64,000 nucleotides of DNA from Solea solea (lineage: Eukaryota; Chordata; Actinopteri; Pleuronectiformes; Soleidae), in contig NC_081135.1 in NCBI RefSeq assembly GCF_958295425.1, positions 24,863,613 through 24,927,612 of the forward strand. The letters run 5' to 3'. Below are positions 38,456-51,100 of this stretch, piece after piece. The notes under the pieces were generated by a model, which saw only the letters and a list, made by a program, of their open reading frames with translations, searched no databases and was not told the DNA's origin. The position numbers were made by a program, and so were the translations under genes. Numbering within the stretch: position 1 is the stretch's first letter; each line of letters starts with the position of its first letter.

Positions 38456-41400
38456 GTTCTCCCCCTCTGCATCTCTACCATGTTTCATCATTCATTAACA
38501 TTATCTCGAAGTATTAAGAACAGACCATCTGCAGCTGTAAAGCAACAATCCTTTAATCTATTTGATCTCTGCTCTATTTCCTTTCCTTTTTTTTAATCAA
38601 ACGGTAATAAACAACCCTGTTAACAATGTACTACAAATCACATAAAACCCAGCTGTAACAGGACTGAGCTGGAAACCAGGCGAATGTATTAACCAGTTCT
38701 AGACCACTGACTTAAAAACACTGTAAATCTCTCCCTTGTTTCCAGTTCAGACTCCGCCAATCAACCACGTCAATAAAACGGGTAACTAAATATTATGGCA
38801 GTGCACTGGATATATGTGCCCTGTTTAAAAGGGGGGGGGGGTCATTCTTAACACGATGTAATGTCGTTTAAAACTTAATTTGAACTTTCAATCATTCTTC
38901 ACAAAGTCATAAACACACTGATCAAACGTGACATTAAAGCCCAGCTACCAGTTTTATTGTCATGGCTGATCAGTGCAGCCTTTCAGAGCTCCTGCTCAGC
39001 TGTTTCTTACATTTTCCTCACAGTTTGTGCTCGATTGGCTCGGTAATATGTTTTTACACCATCGGCACGAGTGATAACGGGAACGTGACAAAATCCAAAG
39101 GGAAGAAAGTGTCAAACTGTAAAAGCAACTGAAAACACCTCACAGAAATACAGTTTATTCCTGCCAATTTAAACACAAGCGGGCGGCTGAGTCACACAGA
39201 GCAGCAGAAGCATTTTGACTCACATTTCTCCCAGAGTGTACTCACGCATGACTGCAGCACCTGAGCATCAGCTGTATGGGTGAGATAGTTTGGAAAATGC
39301 GATGGTGTGATATGGTCTGTGTACCTCATGAGGAATTACAATTAAATCTTACTTACCGAAGAAGAACCCGCCTTAAAAATAGGGTTGGAGATGCTGGAAA
39401 AACTGTTTGAGCGGGCTACATTTTGAATTCAAAAGTCCAAACCCCTTTCTTCAGACTTCCCATCAAAGCTACAACGCACAACGGACACGGATTCACATCG
39501 CTATCTTTTTTGGATACTTGTTCAACCTGTCCTACCTACCTGTCCAGGAGAAACAAGGCCACCATGGCATCACTTTGCAGCCCTTTCTGGGCTTTCAGTT
39601 GTGTTTGATTGCTCTGCATCAGCCTTTTTCTTGGTGGTAGCTTTCCCAAAAAACTTTTGTTTGTTGGCACCTTTTCTGTCATAACATTGCTGCAACTCTC
39701 TCAATGAGCAAGCTAGCATAAACTCTGGCGTTGTCTTCTGAGCATGCGCGATTAATGCTATCAGTGTAGCAGCTTGTTTGATGCATCACAATCCAATTCA
39801 TTCGTTCGGGCCGTTCAATATGATTGGAGGGAGTTTTACAGGCCTGTCCGTCACACACGTGATTGACATTTTTCATTTTTGTGACAATGCATTCATTAAT
39901 TGGTTATAATCGCGGTGTGAAGAGGAGTTTAAGCAATAGAGTAAAATATGCTCCAGAAAATGATCTCCCACCCTAACCCTTTAAGCATCCAGACTCTTGG
40001 GGGCCTCACAGGCTTCAAGTGCACTGTGTGGCAGTTACAGTGAATTGTAAAATACCCTAATATAACCCCAGCTATTACACTTTCATCTTAAGTCCTTGTA
40101 ACAGCCGACTCACACGTACAGGGCAGCGGCATCAATGAAAAACTCTTCTAAACTCTGAATGGAGCAGCATTACGTGTCATTGACATTCTGCATTGGGGGA
40201 CTGTTGCTTTGCCTGTACTGTGGGCAGCAGAAGTTGAAGCGTGTCCAACTTTCCAGGCACCAGCATGTGTGAGTGCCACCCAATCAAATCACAGTGTGCA
40301 AATGTTCCACAAGAAAACTCAGATCATGTGTTGTGCTTTCAGCTTAAACACTATTATTACACAGCCCAAATGGAGCTCTAGGATCGGGTTGTTCTCCCCG
40401 ACAATGGTGGTCATGGCTTCACATCACATCACAGTCACATTAGCTGCATTTACAAATCCTGTTACGCAGATAGCCATGACAGACACCTCTCTGCTAACCT
40501 TGGATAGCTGGCATCCAGAATCAGACCCGCAACATGATATTGCTTTGCTTGTGCATAGTTACATTTTTACATATATATTATATGCATTTAACGAAGGCTT
40601 GAAGTTGATAAATGTATACACCGCATCATGTTTGGCGAGTTAGAAGAAGTTCATTTACAACGACAGGGTTCAGGTCACACGAGTTCATCTTGTGGGAAAA
40701 TCATTCACACACAGCGAAAGAAGCGAGGAGGTGACGGGCTAGTTGGGGCAGAGGTGACCGCCACACACCAGGAGTGCTGCAAGATCAAGGCAGTGTCAAC
40801 AGGCAAAAAGGAAGCTGTGAAAGGATCAGTAGCCGTTTGACCTCTGGATATCCCGGCACAGCTTCCTCATCAGAGTGACCTCTGACACCCTGCCATGGAG
40901 TGAAGGTACTGAACTGCCCCTCACTAGCCCATGCAAATATTCAACTCAGTCTATCAACAGGAGTGTGTTGTCTCAAAAGAATTTCAACTTGCTGTGTGAA
41001 TGAATGCGGTGTGAATACTTGCAATATGTAGATAAGAGCTGAAAAACTAGAAAACAAATGAAGATTCTGTGGCAAAATTATTTTTAGATGTTACAAAAAG
41101 CAGGCAAAATCAAACCCTGACTTTATATGTCTCATAGGATTGTCACCACATCCCTCTGCCCAGTCATAGTCATGCAGCTTTTGGCAACATTTAACTCTTC
41201 ATCCCAAGGGAAAAGTGGGACGTGACCGATGACGAGCAACAGATAACAATGCATTAGCATTTGGTAGCTGATTTAGAGAAAGCAGGGTGGAGTTATCCTG
41301 AAGATAACGGTGGCAGGATGTTGTTTATCACACAAGATTCACGTTTGTTGTTGTCCCCGTAATGTGACAGCATGACAACAGGAAGCAGTGCCACATTACA

Positions 41401-43358
41401 GCGCTTGCTGTCAGTCTCTACATTCTTCCTCGTTATGCGAGATATATGAACGTCTTTGATGGGACTAGCATGTTTCCCTTTCATTCTCGTCTCAATGAGG
41501 GAGGAAGCGTGTAATAAATCTGTCTAGTTTTAACCTGATTGACCCCGACTGTCAAACAAAAGTGCCAGACTCCTCCTTTTAAAGTGACACGAGGAACATC
41601 TGTTTCTTTCGCCGCTTTCTGAAAGACAGTTAATGTGACACTAATTGAAAACTGTGTGTTTTTTCTCCATACCAAGCATACATGACTGGAGTAAACACGC
41701 CACAAAACCAGGGGAAGTTATGTTGAAATGTTTTGAGCTCATTCTTGACGTCTTTGTTCACTGTGTCCCGGGCGGAGTGGTGAAAGCTTCTCTGAAACAC
41801 TTTTAAGCTTTACATTTGCGTATTTTGGGGACCTCGGGGAATGGACATGACATGACGCTGTGAGATTATTTTGACGATAACCAAACAAATCACTGAGGCA
41901 AAACATTTTCTCACTATTTAATATATCATGATACACATGTTACACATTACAATAGCAACGGAATGCCTATGTTCTTGTCTACACATGTCCGTGTATCCCG
42001 GTCTTCAATCTTTTTCAGTGTAAATGTGTCGTCCATGTGTGACCAGTCACATGACACAACATGCTCTGTGCCAACATGTGTTTCCTACAATAGACGGTGA
42101 GAAAATTCAATATCCATGACACGTAAAACATCATCTATTGGTGTTTCTAAATATAATGCTGCTATTTGGTCCATAATAAACACTTTTTTTTTTGCTCAAA
42201 ACCACGGCTGCTACATTGCTACATTAGTGGTGTAAAGCTATTCATGTTATTTGGTCATTTAAATTGTGTACACTTTGTTCGCACTGATGTCAAACAACAG
42301 CATGTTGGCCTAATAATGTTGTATTTCAGAGACGATGGGAGCTGCATGGCCTGTCTGCTCAGTAGTCCCAGCTGTTATGACAATGTGAACAAATATTTAC
42401 ATCACGAAAACAAAGACGTCCGTAATCTGCGGTGACGATACAAGCAGTTTGTAACCTATTGGGAAATACGTTCCTGTCCAGCACCACACTCACATTCTGT
42501 TTGCTTATTTTGTTTGGTTAATTTGCAACAGGAAGTCACCACGTCCAGCTAATCAATAGTATCAATAGTACTATCTTCAGTTATTTTGGTAAGAAATGTA
42601 GATCCAGCCAGCTAGATTGTTTCCTTTGTCTTTTTTAAAAACTAATTAGCTGAAAACTCTAGCCTCATAGTTAGTGTGCAGACCTCACAGCGTGAGCTGT
42701 AACTATTCCTCGATGGTGCGCAGAGAAAACATTCACCAGATATGAGGTGACCCGTGGTTAAGATTAATAATGAGACAGCAGGACGAAAACACTGAGCCGG
42801 TCAGTGGTCTGACTAAAATGATAAGGCAGCATTGCATGAAGTGAGCACATGTCAGTGTGAAAGAGGCAAAAACAACAGTTTAAGAAAAAAACAACAATAT
42901 AAATACAGCTTAAGACAAAAAAAAAAAGATTAAAAAATATTACTCTACTAACACTATCCATATTCAATATTTCAATTCAGCCTGTCAGATTAAACACAAC
43001 AAACACACAAAACACGCACAGTACACTCCTATAAACACAGTGTTTTTACACAATCACTGTTTTGTGAATGACAATATTGATATTATTTCAGTATCAGCTA
43101 TTATATCTTAACTGCTTCTAAGTGCTTTTAAACAGTCCATCAAAACTAGGATATTTGGCATAATAAGTGTTCCAGCTTTCTTTTTTTTCTATCAGATTTC
43201 TGAGAAAGAAAAAGATGCTGGATTGTTCTCCATTCACTGTCCTCTAATGTGAAGAAATAATGCTGGTATTTACAGTCTGATGGCATCATCATTTTGTAAT
43301 GTAATGTTGTTGCATTATTCAGTTCGATCTGCAAACGGTGTTCAGTGTTTGGTGCGCC

Positions 43359-44495
43359 TCAGATCTGCGGAGGGTTTTCCACAGCGACGGCCGAGTACTC
43401 GGTCTCAGACATGTTGGAGGGCTCAATGAGGCGCGCTAAGCCCGTCCTTGTCGAGTATTTGAAGATGAAGGCCTTCATGAGGTCGTAGCGGTAGTTTCTG
43501 TTGATGAAGTTATAGAGGATTGGGTTGAAACAGCAGTGGAGCAGGGACAGGCACTGGGTGAGGTGTAAGGCCACGTAAAGCACATTCTCCAGGCCACAGG
43601 TCAGCGGCACCAGGCCCAGCTGGGACAGGGCGTCTGCGAGGAGGACAGCATGGTAGGGCCCCCAGCAACCCAGGAACACAACAATGTAGGCCAGGATCAT
43701 CCTGCGGCTCACGCGCCGCTCCTGCTCCACCGTGGTGGAAGATGAAGAGGCAGAGGAGCGGCTGAGGGAGCTGGCGAGCAGGGCATAAAACACTGCAATA
43801 ACAGGAAAGGGCAGAACAAAGCCCAAAAGGATGAAGCTCAGCTGCACTCCCACCATCCACTCCCTGGGATTTTCCTCCGGGTACACGGGCCTGCAAAGCA
43901 TCGCGTCCCCGTGCGTGGACTTCACATTACGCAGGAAGTAGGTGTCAGGCAAGGACGCTACCAAAGCCAGAAGCCACACCCCTACACACACCCCGCTGCG
44001 GATCAGCTTCCTGCGCGCGCCACCTGTGCTGTCTTTGTGCCGCGCCACACTTAGGTAACGGTCCACGCTCATGCAGGCCAGGAAGAAGATGCTGCTGAAG
44101 AGATTGACGGAGAACAGCAGGTGGGTGAGTTTACAAGCCACCTCACCAAAGGGCCAGTGGCCATGCTGGGCCAGTGAGCTCACCCACACGGGCAGAGTGG
44201 CACACACACACAGATCAGCAACGGCAAGGTGGGCGACATATGTGTGCGTCTCATGGCGAGGGGTGGAGTCTCTTTGACTGCGGATGTTCACCCACAGGAC
44301 CAGAGCGTTCGCAGCCAGCCCGATGATGAAGATGAACGTGTAGAGGACACACATGGAGTAGAGCAGAGCGCTGCGGTTGAACGCTGTGGCACACACCATG
44401 GTGTCCACACTTGATATGTTGGTGAAGGTTTCAGAGAGGTTGAGTTCCCCCAACGACTCCCACAGGTCCTCCAGGTCACTGCTGCTCAGACTCAT
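43359..44495 (-). CDS. ackr3: Atypical chemokine receptor 3 (CXCR7-type), complete coding exon
   Basis: A seven-transmembrane receptor of 378 aa in one coding exon. ACKR3 binds CXCL12 and CXCL11, couples to beta-arrestin rather than G proteins, and removes CXCL12 from tissue by internalisation. The extracellular N terminus has three N-glycosylation sites (Asn19, Asn26, Asn40) and VDTMVC with Cys35, as in other ACKR3. TM1 begins near residue 46. LAVADL is in TM2, and Cys121 should pair with the ECL2 Cys in MLCRPVYPEE. The DRYLSV motif (145-150) replaces the canonical chemokine DRYLAIV, and NPILYNFINRNYRYDLMKA follows TM7. The tail keeps FIFKYST-RTGLARLI and SETEYSAV, diagnostic for this receptor. 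Oddities are a Ser-rich third intracellular loop longer than in human and His89 where I recall Asn in TM2. Teleosts have ackr3a and ackr3b; which one this is cannot be decided here. A 3' splice site lies 68 bp before the ATG, so the mRNA has an upstream noncoding exon. Confidence 0.95.
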   Translation of the reverse strand: MSLSSSDLEDLWESLGELNLSETFTNISSVDTMVCATAFNRSALLYSMCVLYTFIFIIGLAANALVLWVNIRSQRDSTPRHETHTYVAHLAVADLCVCATLPVWVSSLAQHGHWPFGEVACKLTHLLFSVNLFSSIFFLACMSVDRYLSVARHKDSTGGARRKLIRSGVCVGVWLLALVASLPDTYFLRNVKSTHGDAMLCRPVYPEENPREWMVGVQLSFILLGFVLPFPVIAVFYALLASSLSRSSASSSSTTVEQERRVSRRMILAYIVVFLGCWGPYHAVLLADALSQLGLVPLTCGLENVLYVALHLTQCLSLLHCCFNPILYNFINRNYRYDLMKAFIFKYSTRTGLARLIEPSNMSETEYSAVAVENPPQI

Positions 44496-44564
44496 TCTTC
44501 AGGACTGGGAGACGACCACAGATCTCTGGAAGGTTACACACACCACGTCGGAATGGAACAGAGC
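44496..44564 (-). other. ackr3 5' UTR part of the coding exon, with splice acceptor
   Basis: On the minus strand the sequence ATTAATGTTTTTGCAG ends at 44565. It is a good branch/pyrimidine/AG acceptor, placing the exon start at 44564, 68 bp before the ATG. ACKR3 in other vertebrates also has a noncoding first exon. Confidence 0.6.
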
Positions 44565-45409
44565 CTGCAAAAACATTAATTCATCATTTATTGGACCATA
44601 CATTTATCTTGAAAAAGATCCAACTGTTAAATGCTCTTTTTTTTTTTTTTTAAATTAACTTTCTGGCATCATATTTGAAAAGCATTATTTTTGTTTTGCC
44701 TTATTTTACCCATGTGGACTCAAACTGTATTTACGTCTTGTGGTATGCCATGATGTGGTTAACTGTTAAGCTACTTCTTAAACAAGTTAAAAGAGTTTCC
44801 TTTTTGGTGTGTCACTGATGTATTGGTTGTCCGTGACTGATGTGCAGTCGGGGAGCAGTACGATAAATGTTTACATTAACTCTACGAGCAGAGAAGGCAG
44901 ATTAGACATAAGGAAGTGGGATCAAGAAAGCCAAACAGGGTCTATTTCCGTTTAGGGCGTTCCAAGATAAAGCGTTGGTCAGGGTGGGGAAACCTGATGC
45001 CACTTTAAAGAATGTTTTCCCTTAACAAGCGTGTTATGGTAAAACAGTTTTCCTCCTTCTCTTGAGGCGGAGTGACGAAGAGAAGTGAGAATGGAGCTGT
45101 CACCACACAGATGATCAAAGCAATCGGCGCTCGTATCCTTGAATACGTCATTTTTTACAACATCTGAATCTAATAACACACCAACACTTGCACACAGATT
45201 CAAATAAAACGCGCATATACACTCTGAGTGAGGCGACTGGAGCAATATGCGAGATCACAGAGGTTGCAGTGTGTCGAGCAGCTGAGCATGCCAGTAACAT
45301 TTTGAATCTAAAAGGTCTAGCTCTGCACAGAGGCGTCTGCCTTGTCCCCATTTGTTCTTTTCCTTTTTTTTTTTTTTGGCTGTGATGTCTCTCTCTGCTC
45401 CCCTAACTG

Positions 45410-45432
45410 GTGTGTGTGTGTGTGTGTGTGTG
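45410..45432. repeat. (GT)n microsatellite
   Basis: About eleven GT units. Confidence 0.9.
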
Positions 45433-46339
45433 CAAGCTCAGAGGTCAAAGGTGATAGATCAAAACCAGAACACGAGTGGCTTAACCCTGCTGTTGCCTCC
45501 GCCCCGATGTGTACGCCCACAGAGTGGATTCCACGCAGAGACCAGCGGGGACGCTTGACGCCCGCAAAATGGCCAGACCGCGGCACAAACGAGGGTCAGC
45601 GACCACTGGGTGACACAGCACGCCGCAGAGCAGTGAAATGTGACCACACCAGACATCTGTCTATGTAGGAGAGGTAGAGCTCTGCCGCACACAGAACTAA
45701 TTACTATGCAGTCACAGGGAATGATGAAAGAAAAAGGCACCTGCAACATATTATTAATTTGTGTCCCTGTATTCAGTTTACATGAATAATCCTAATCCCA
45801 CATTTTGTATTTTCAAGTGAAATCTGTTTGACAAGCGGGTAAAAGGTTATTTAAAGCATTTGATTTTAAATATACTTATTATTATTGTAATGTTCTTGCA
45901 CGGGGATTCATTTCAATTTAAAATGACACACTTTGAAATATGGTCAGATGAGGATTTTACTTTTGGCTGATGATGACTATTTTTACATATTCTGTACAGG
46001 ATTTGAAGAGGATTATTTTCCCCCTCATCACAACACTTCTTTGACCACACTGCCTGTGATATATCTCTTTTAAATAGATGTCAGATGCCTCACTTTTTCT
46101 TCCTTTCTTTCTTTTTTTTAATTTCGCTTTCAATTATTTTGGACACAGCAGGGAAAGGGGAGCTGCTATTCATTCTAATGGAAGGATTTTCTATGCAGAG
46201 ATAATCCCTCACAATGGCCTCTGTCTAATTCCACTTATATTATATGGAAAATACCTGGAGGTGCCAGGTAGCCCCACAGGCTTCAAGCTAATTAACCTTT
46301 TTAACGCCCACACCATCAGATAACAGATAGAGCACAACA

Positions 46340-46797
46340 ACTCATGCTCTCTGTGTGTGTGTGTGGGGGGGGGGGACCTTTTCTATCTTAATCTCTGACC
46401 TTGTAAGGACCAACAGTCTTTTTGAATAAATATCCAATTACGATTAATTTTGACAGGAATTGCCTAGGCAGTTTATTTATTCTCATTTCCATTCGAAAAG
46501 CAAATAATATTCAAAATGATTACTGTGTGATATTTGTGCAGATCTGTGAGAAACAGAGATGTTCCCTTCAGTCTGTAGAATATGACGTGTATAGGTCAAG
46601 ACAATAATTCATCTACAATGATATTTTTGACACACAATTTGAAAAATGCAGGAGGCCGTATTGCGATTAATTTCGATTTCGATTAATTGGTAAGCCCTAA
46701 TGGAGACCTATTTCTGGGGGTTTGGGGTTAGGTTGAGGTTAACTGGTTAACTGGATAGAGCTTTGGTAAGTCCTCAAAAGGATAGCTGTGCAAACCT

Positions 46798-46834
<37 letters not shown>
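46340..46834. repeat. Nested repeat: CCTTGTAAGGACC-type element split by another insertion
   Basis: The outer part is GT/G-run then CTTAATCTCTGACCTTGTAA on the left, and GGGGTTAGGTTGAGGTTAAC, TCCTCAAAAGGATAGCTGTG, CAAACC, (GT)17 on the right. The inner part (about 46434-46699) begins with CCAATTACGATTAATTTTGA and ends with GCGATTAATTTCGATTTCGA then TTAATTGGTAAGCCCTAA. The inner ends share CGATTAAT-type motifs. Family names were not assigned. Confidence 0.5.
46801..46834. repeat. (GT)n microsatellite
   Basis: Seventeen uninterrupted GT units. Confidence 0.95.
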
Positions 46835-46837
<3 letters not shown>

Positions 46838-47131
46838 CTCTGTGTCACCGCTTTTTAACCCTCTGTAGTATCCAGTTACAAATGAGCCGAAAAGGTCTTT
46901 TGTTTTTCAATACACATACAATAAAAGCATGTGAGGGCCATTTTCATGTGCTAATGCGGCCGGCTGTGATGGTGCAGGTGCGGCACGACTGTCAGAAGTT
47001 TCTCCTGACACCAGTCTCTGTGTGCAGGTTCTTAAACCGGGTCACAAAAACAAAACTTAAACCGTGCAGATGAACAGCAAAAGTGTTCCAGTCAGTAAGT
47101 CATTCCGCACGGATCGTGCCGTTTTAAACCG

Positions 47132-47171
47132 CCTCCTCCTCCTCCTCCTGCTCCTGCTGCTGCTGCTGCTG
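47132..47171. repeat. (CCT/CTG)n trinucleotide repeat
   Basis: Six CCT units, then CTG units with one interruption. Confidence 0.9.
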
Positions 47172-47498
47172 GACACAAACAGCCTCATTGTCGCCACTGT
47201 TGATTTATGTCGCGCTGCTAAACAAACCTCTCTTATCACATGCCAACTTGGTTTACAGTAGCACGGAGTCTGAACTGAGACGCAGACGCACTTGTGAGGA
47301 AGATGGAGAGAAGGAGAGAGAGAGAGAACAGGAAAAGGCAAATCCCGGCAAAAATCATAAACTACATATCGATTCATTTTCACTGCGTTAATAATGATAT
47401 ATAATGATAAGGACAGATTGAATCGCAGGCACCGACCAGCCGAAAGTAAAAATAAATAAATAAAACAATTCCAACATGAGCTTATTTGATCAGCTTAC

Positions 47499-47700
47499 CT
47501 GTGTTTGAATCCTCCACTGACTTTATTTCGGCTTCTTCTTCTTCTTCTTCTCTTTTCGTTTTTTTTTCTAACTGATGAATAACGTCAGACTGCGCTGCAG
47601 GAAACTCGTGAGCAGCTATGCCTCCGTCAATGAATCTAAGCCTGTTCCTCGTTCTGCACTTGCTGATACTCACTGCAGTAACGCCCCTAAGGCTGGACCC

Positions 47701-47733
<33 letters not shown>

Positions 47734-47780
47734 TTCTCTCTCTCCTTCATCTGAGTTTCGGCGAAGCAGGAAAAACACAC
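47499..47780 (-). other. Candidate noncoding first exon and promoter area of ackr3
   Basis: A consensus donor AACACAG|GTAAGC ends a possible exon at 47499, about 2.9 kb upstream of the coding exon. The upstream limit is unknown. A (CTT)n run in plus orientation (47537-47551) and a CA run (47705-47732) lie in it. This is inference from one donor site and family knowledge. Confidence 0.3.
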
Positions 47781-47890
47781 ATTTATAATCACTTTACTTA
47801 TATTTATATTTTCACTACCAAGGACCCTCTATTATAGTTGTTGTTATTATTGAGGGAAAAAAAACAAATAAATATTGGAAAGTAATCCAT

Positions 47891-47892
<2 letters not shown>

Positions 47893-47926
<34 letters not shown>

Positions 47927-48170
47927 CACACACACACACACACACTGGTTTCCATACTTCAGAAGACATTGCCCTGACTTAGATTCATTTCCTGGAGACT
48001 TACTCTAACCTTAACCATAATTACTACTGACCTAATCCTAATCCTAACTATAATTTAATCCTGACCTCAGCCTAATTTTAAAACACGTCTTCCCCATAAT
48101 GTCTGAAACAGGTTTAGGTTCCCACAACACACGGAAAAGCAGGTTCACAGACACACACATAGACACACAA
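47893..48170. repeat. (CT)n-(CA)n followed by a dispersed fish repeat
   Basis: CT and CA runs (47893-47945) are followed by TTTCCATACTTCAGAAGACA, TTCATTTCCTGGAGACTTAC, TAACCTTAACCATAATTACT, TTAAAACACGTCTT, AGGTTCCCACAACACACGG and a second CA-rich end. This is the layout of a common fish element with CA microsatellites at its borders, as I remember it. It is related to the outer part of the repeat at 46340-46834. Confidence 0.6.
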
Positions 48171-51100
48171 ACAGAGACAGACAGACAGAGACTGCACTTT
48201 GCATTGAAGGCCAGCACAAACATTTCGGGAACATTAAACCTCCTTATTATTCTTGGAGTCATTCAATGTTACAAAATTATATACATCACTCACATCGATA
48301 ATGATTTTTGAATCAGTTTTCTACTTCATATGTAAAGACTGAAATGAAATAAATAAATGTTATAAATAAACACTAAAAAGATCTATCTTTCCAACTTTAG
48401 GTCAATCAGTAAGATTACATAGAGGATTGTATTTCCACAGCACGTCTCCCTAGTATTTGTCCCCATATCTGTGTAATAGATACTGTGTGTTTGGGGACAC
48501 ACACATAAACCTAAACTACCTGACACATACACTTGCGCAATCATTTGCGCTGACCCCAAGGATTAAAGGTGTTGGTAAATTTGAGGGCAAACAGGAGGGT
48601 TACATGTTTTGGAAATGGATGTTGACATGTTTATATGTCAGGTAATGAGTTCAACTCTAATTTATAAACAGTCCAACCATTTTTGACCCCAGAGGACAAA
48701 AGGTGTATGGCAATCTGTGGAGGACATTATGAGGGTTAAATTACGCGGTATGTTGCTTAATGCACGTTTTTATAGGACAGTGCCTCACGGGTCTACACAC
48801 GTTTAAGTGCTCCCTGTATTCTCTTGTTATTATTGTGTTATGCCCGTCATGTATGGACTTTTAAGGTGGCTAAACATTGTAAAATGCAGTGATAGTGTCC
48901 CTCAAGTCCCTCCCTTGCTTTACATTATCATGGCCTACTTTTCAATAACTTGAAACCATTATTGTTCATCATTCACAATATGATCAAGAACCAGGAGCAA
49001 TATGTTGCATTAATTCATGATGCTTATCAGCTAAAATGTATACTTTGCATCATCTCATCAAATCTTTACATGATTATTTTATCATTTATTACTGACTGCA
49101 CACGACTACTGATGACCACGCGCAGTCACAGTTGTGTAAATAACCACATAAAATCAAACTGAAAGGACACCGCCCTCTGCTCCCCACCCAGAAACCTAAA
49201 TATGAAACCAGAGCTGCAGATGTTCAGTTAGCCAGATGTACTGTGTCTTCTGCTTCCTCCCAAAACCAACACCCAGTCTCACAAAAGTAACTGAAAAACA
49301 CGCCCCTGCATAACAAACAATGCCAAAACGTATTTCCTGGTTTATTTCACATAAATCACTTTGAACAATCTGACCGAAAGAAACAAAAAAAAAGTTTGTC
49401 CAAAAACTGTGACCAACAACAACATCAGCTGCAAAGGCCTTGTTGTTTCATTGTTGTTGGAGAGGTATTCAGTCTCATTTCAGGCACATCCTTTGGATGC
49501 AGCACAAAGCCGTGTGGGTGGCTCACGTCTGCACTGGAAGCAGCTGAAAGCTCACCTGCAACTCTGGTGGCCCCACCAGGGCAATTAACCCCAAGTTCAA
49601 TACAAAGGCAGGATCACACAAAGAAGCTAAGAGTGGAATTTCATTAAAGACTGACGTGATAAACACTGGTGGAATTGTGAAATCCCAACAATATCCTCAC
49701 TTTGAGCTCCAATATGAAGTCTTTCCTTTGATGCCGTGTTGAGTGATTGAAGTGCTGGCTTAACAAGCTGTCCAGCCTGTTTTCTTAGGAAGAATATATC
49801 GTTGAGCAGTACAGGTCACTTTAACACAGTTTATTATTACTGTACGCCCTGTATTCTGTGATGAAATACAGCCAGCAGGCTACTTTGACCTCATTAAAGA
49901 GTGGAGTAAAGTCGGTTTCAATGAGGCTTTAAAGAGAGCTCCCACTACGCACGCATAGCCATTGTCCTCCATATCAGAAGCATCAGGAGGGATTTGTAAG
50001 CCTTGCTGATAAGCATCCGCAGCCCTGCGGACCGCTGCCAACCTCTGTTCCCTAGTCCTCATTCACAGGGAAGCAGGACTGGGAACAGCAGGGGGTGTGC
50101 GTCTTTGTGTGTGTTTGTGTTTGTGTATGTGCTGCGGTGCTGTTTGAGAGACAGACATCTGCATTTAATGTGGAGCGAAACAAAAATCGAAGGGAATCCA
50201 ACAGTCGCTTGACAGTTTCATCCATACTCCCACCATGTGAATCTGATCAAGTCGGAACTTCTTACGTCACTCTACTCACTCCATCTACCACATGACTCTG
50301 CAGTTCCACTCAATCCCAGAGGATTTCGGCACCTTTCGGCTCATTGTTTGGGTTTTTCCGGGCACACACATCTTTGTTTGCCCCTTTGACTTGCTCTGAC
50401 TTCTCTCATCAGTGACACAGCTGGAAGGTGCTTCCATCAAACCCCACCACTGCACACTATGTCCCACCTCAGCACCAAACAATGGACAGACAAAGAAAAC
50501 AGTGAGCTAGTGGAGATAATACCAAATATTTCCCTTTGGGGTTGGTGGAGACCAAAAGAGAGCCAAAAGAAATTGCACACCAAAAAATATGATAACACAG
50601 ATCTTAAATTTCCAGGGTTGGAGACATGGCTCAGGAAGACTGTCAATATTTCTCAGTATCTAATGAAAATAGGCAACTGTATGCCAACAAGTTAGCAAAA
50701 ATATCGGTGTTGTTTTGACAGGTTGTTTTGTTCTTTCACAAGTTGCAAAAAAGGAAATTAGGTTTAATAAAATCCAATTTCATAACATCGCTTTTTTCAG
50801 TGCTGTAATGCTGCCAGACGTATTTCAGCACGCGACTGAAATCTGTCGCAGGGCTGCAAGAGTTCCAAAACAATTGGAATCCGTGCATGATGTTTTTGTG
50901 AAGGTTTACCGCTTGAGGCTGTAACGGCACGGTCGGTGTCTTTGTTCTACAGGCGGCAGACACTGATCTGAGACTGAGACAAATTTGTGTTGTTAGTTTA
51001 ATTAAATAATCAACAGGATTTAATAGCTTTGACGAAGTAAAAGCTAATGTAAACAAATTGTGTTTCCCACACGGCATGGGCTGCTTTCAACAGCCCAAAG

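Larger units (their letters stand above)
33132..43100. other. Gene-free region, part 4, downstream of ackr3
   Basis: No recognised exon on either strand. Contents: a CA microsatellite (33719-33735), a C-run (34494-34509), a GGATG-type repeat (37740-37830), a short TTTTCAG tandem (about 38427-38455) and a G-run (38832-38841). Composition is AT-rich with scattered stops. A region of this size beside a developmental chemokine receptor could hold enhancers, but nothing in the bases alone proves it. Confidence 0.45.
44566..47498 (-). other. Presumed ackr3 intron 1
   Basis: Bounded by the acceptor at 44565 and the candidate donor at 47498. It contains GT microsatellites (45410-45432, 46801-46834), a nested repeat at 46340-46834 and a CTC/CTG trinucleotide run (47132-47171). 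No coding sequence was seen. Confidence 0.3.

Noticed and set aside
40209..40643. 144-codon frame on the plus strand
   Set aside because: Composition looks random and nothing matches a known family; could be part of a non-coding RNA but there is no evidence.
43510..43896. 128-codon frame overlapping the ackr3 coding exon
   Set aside because: It is an alternative frame of GC-rich receptor coding sequence; the receptor frame explains the conservation.
47893..47945. Regular repeats considered as a CRISPR-like array
   Set aside because: They are dinucleotide microsatellites with no spacers, in a vertebrate genome.
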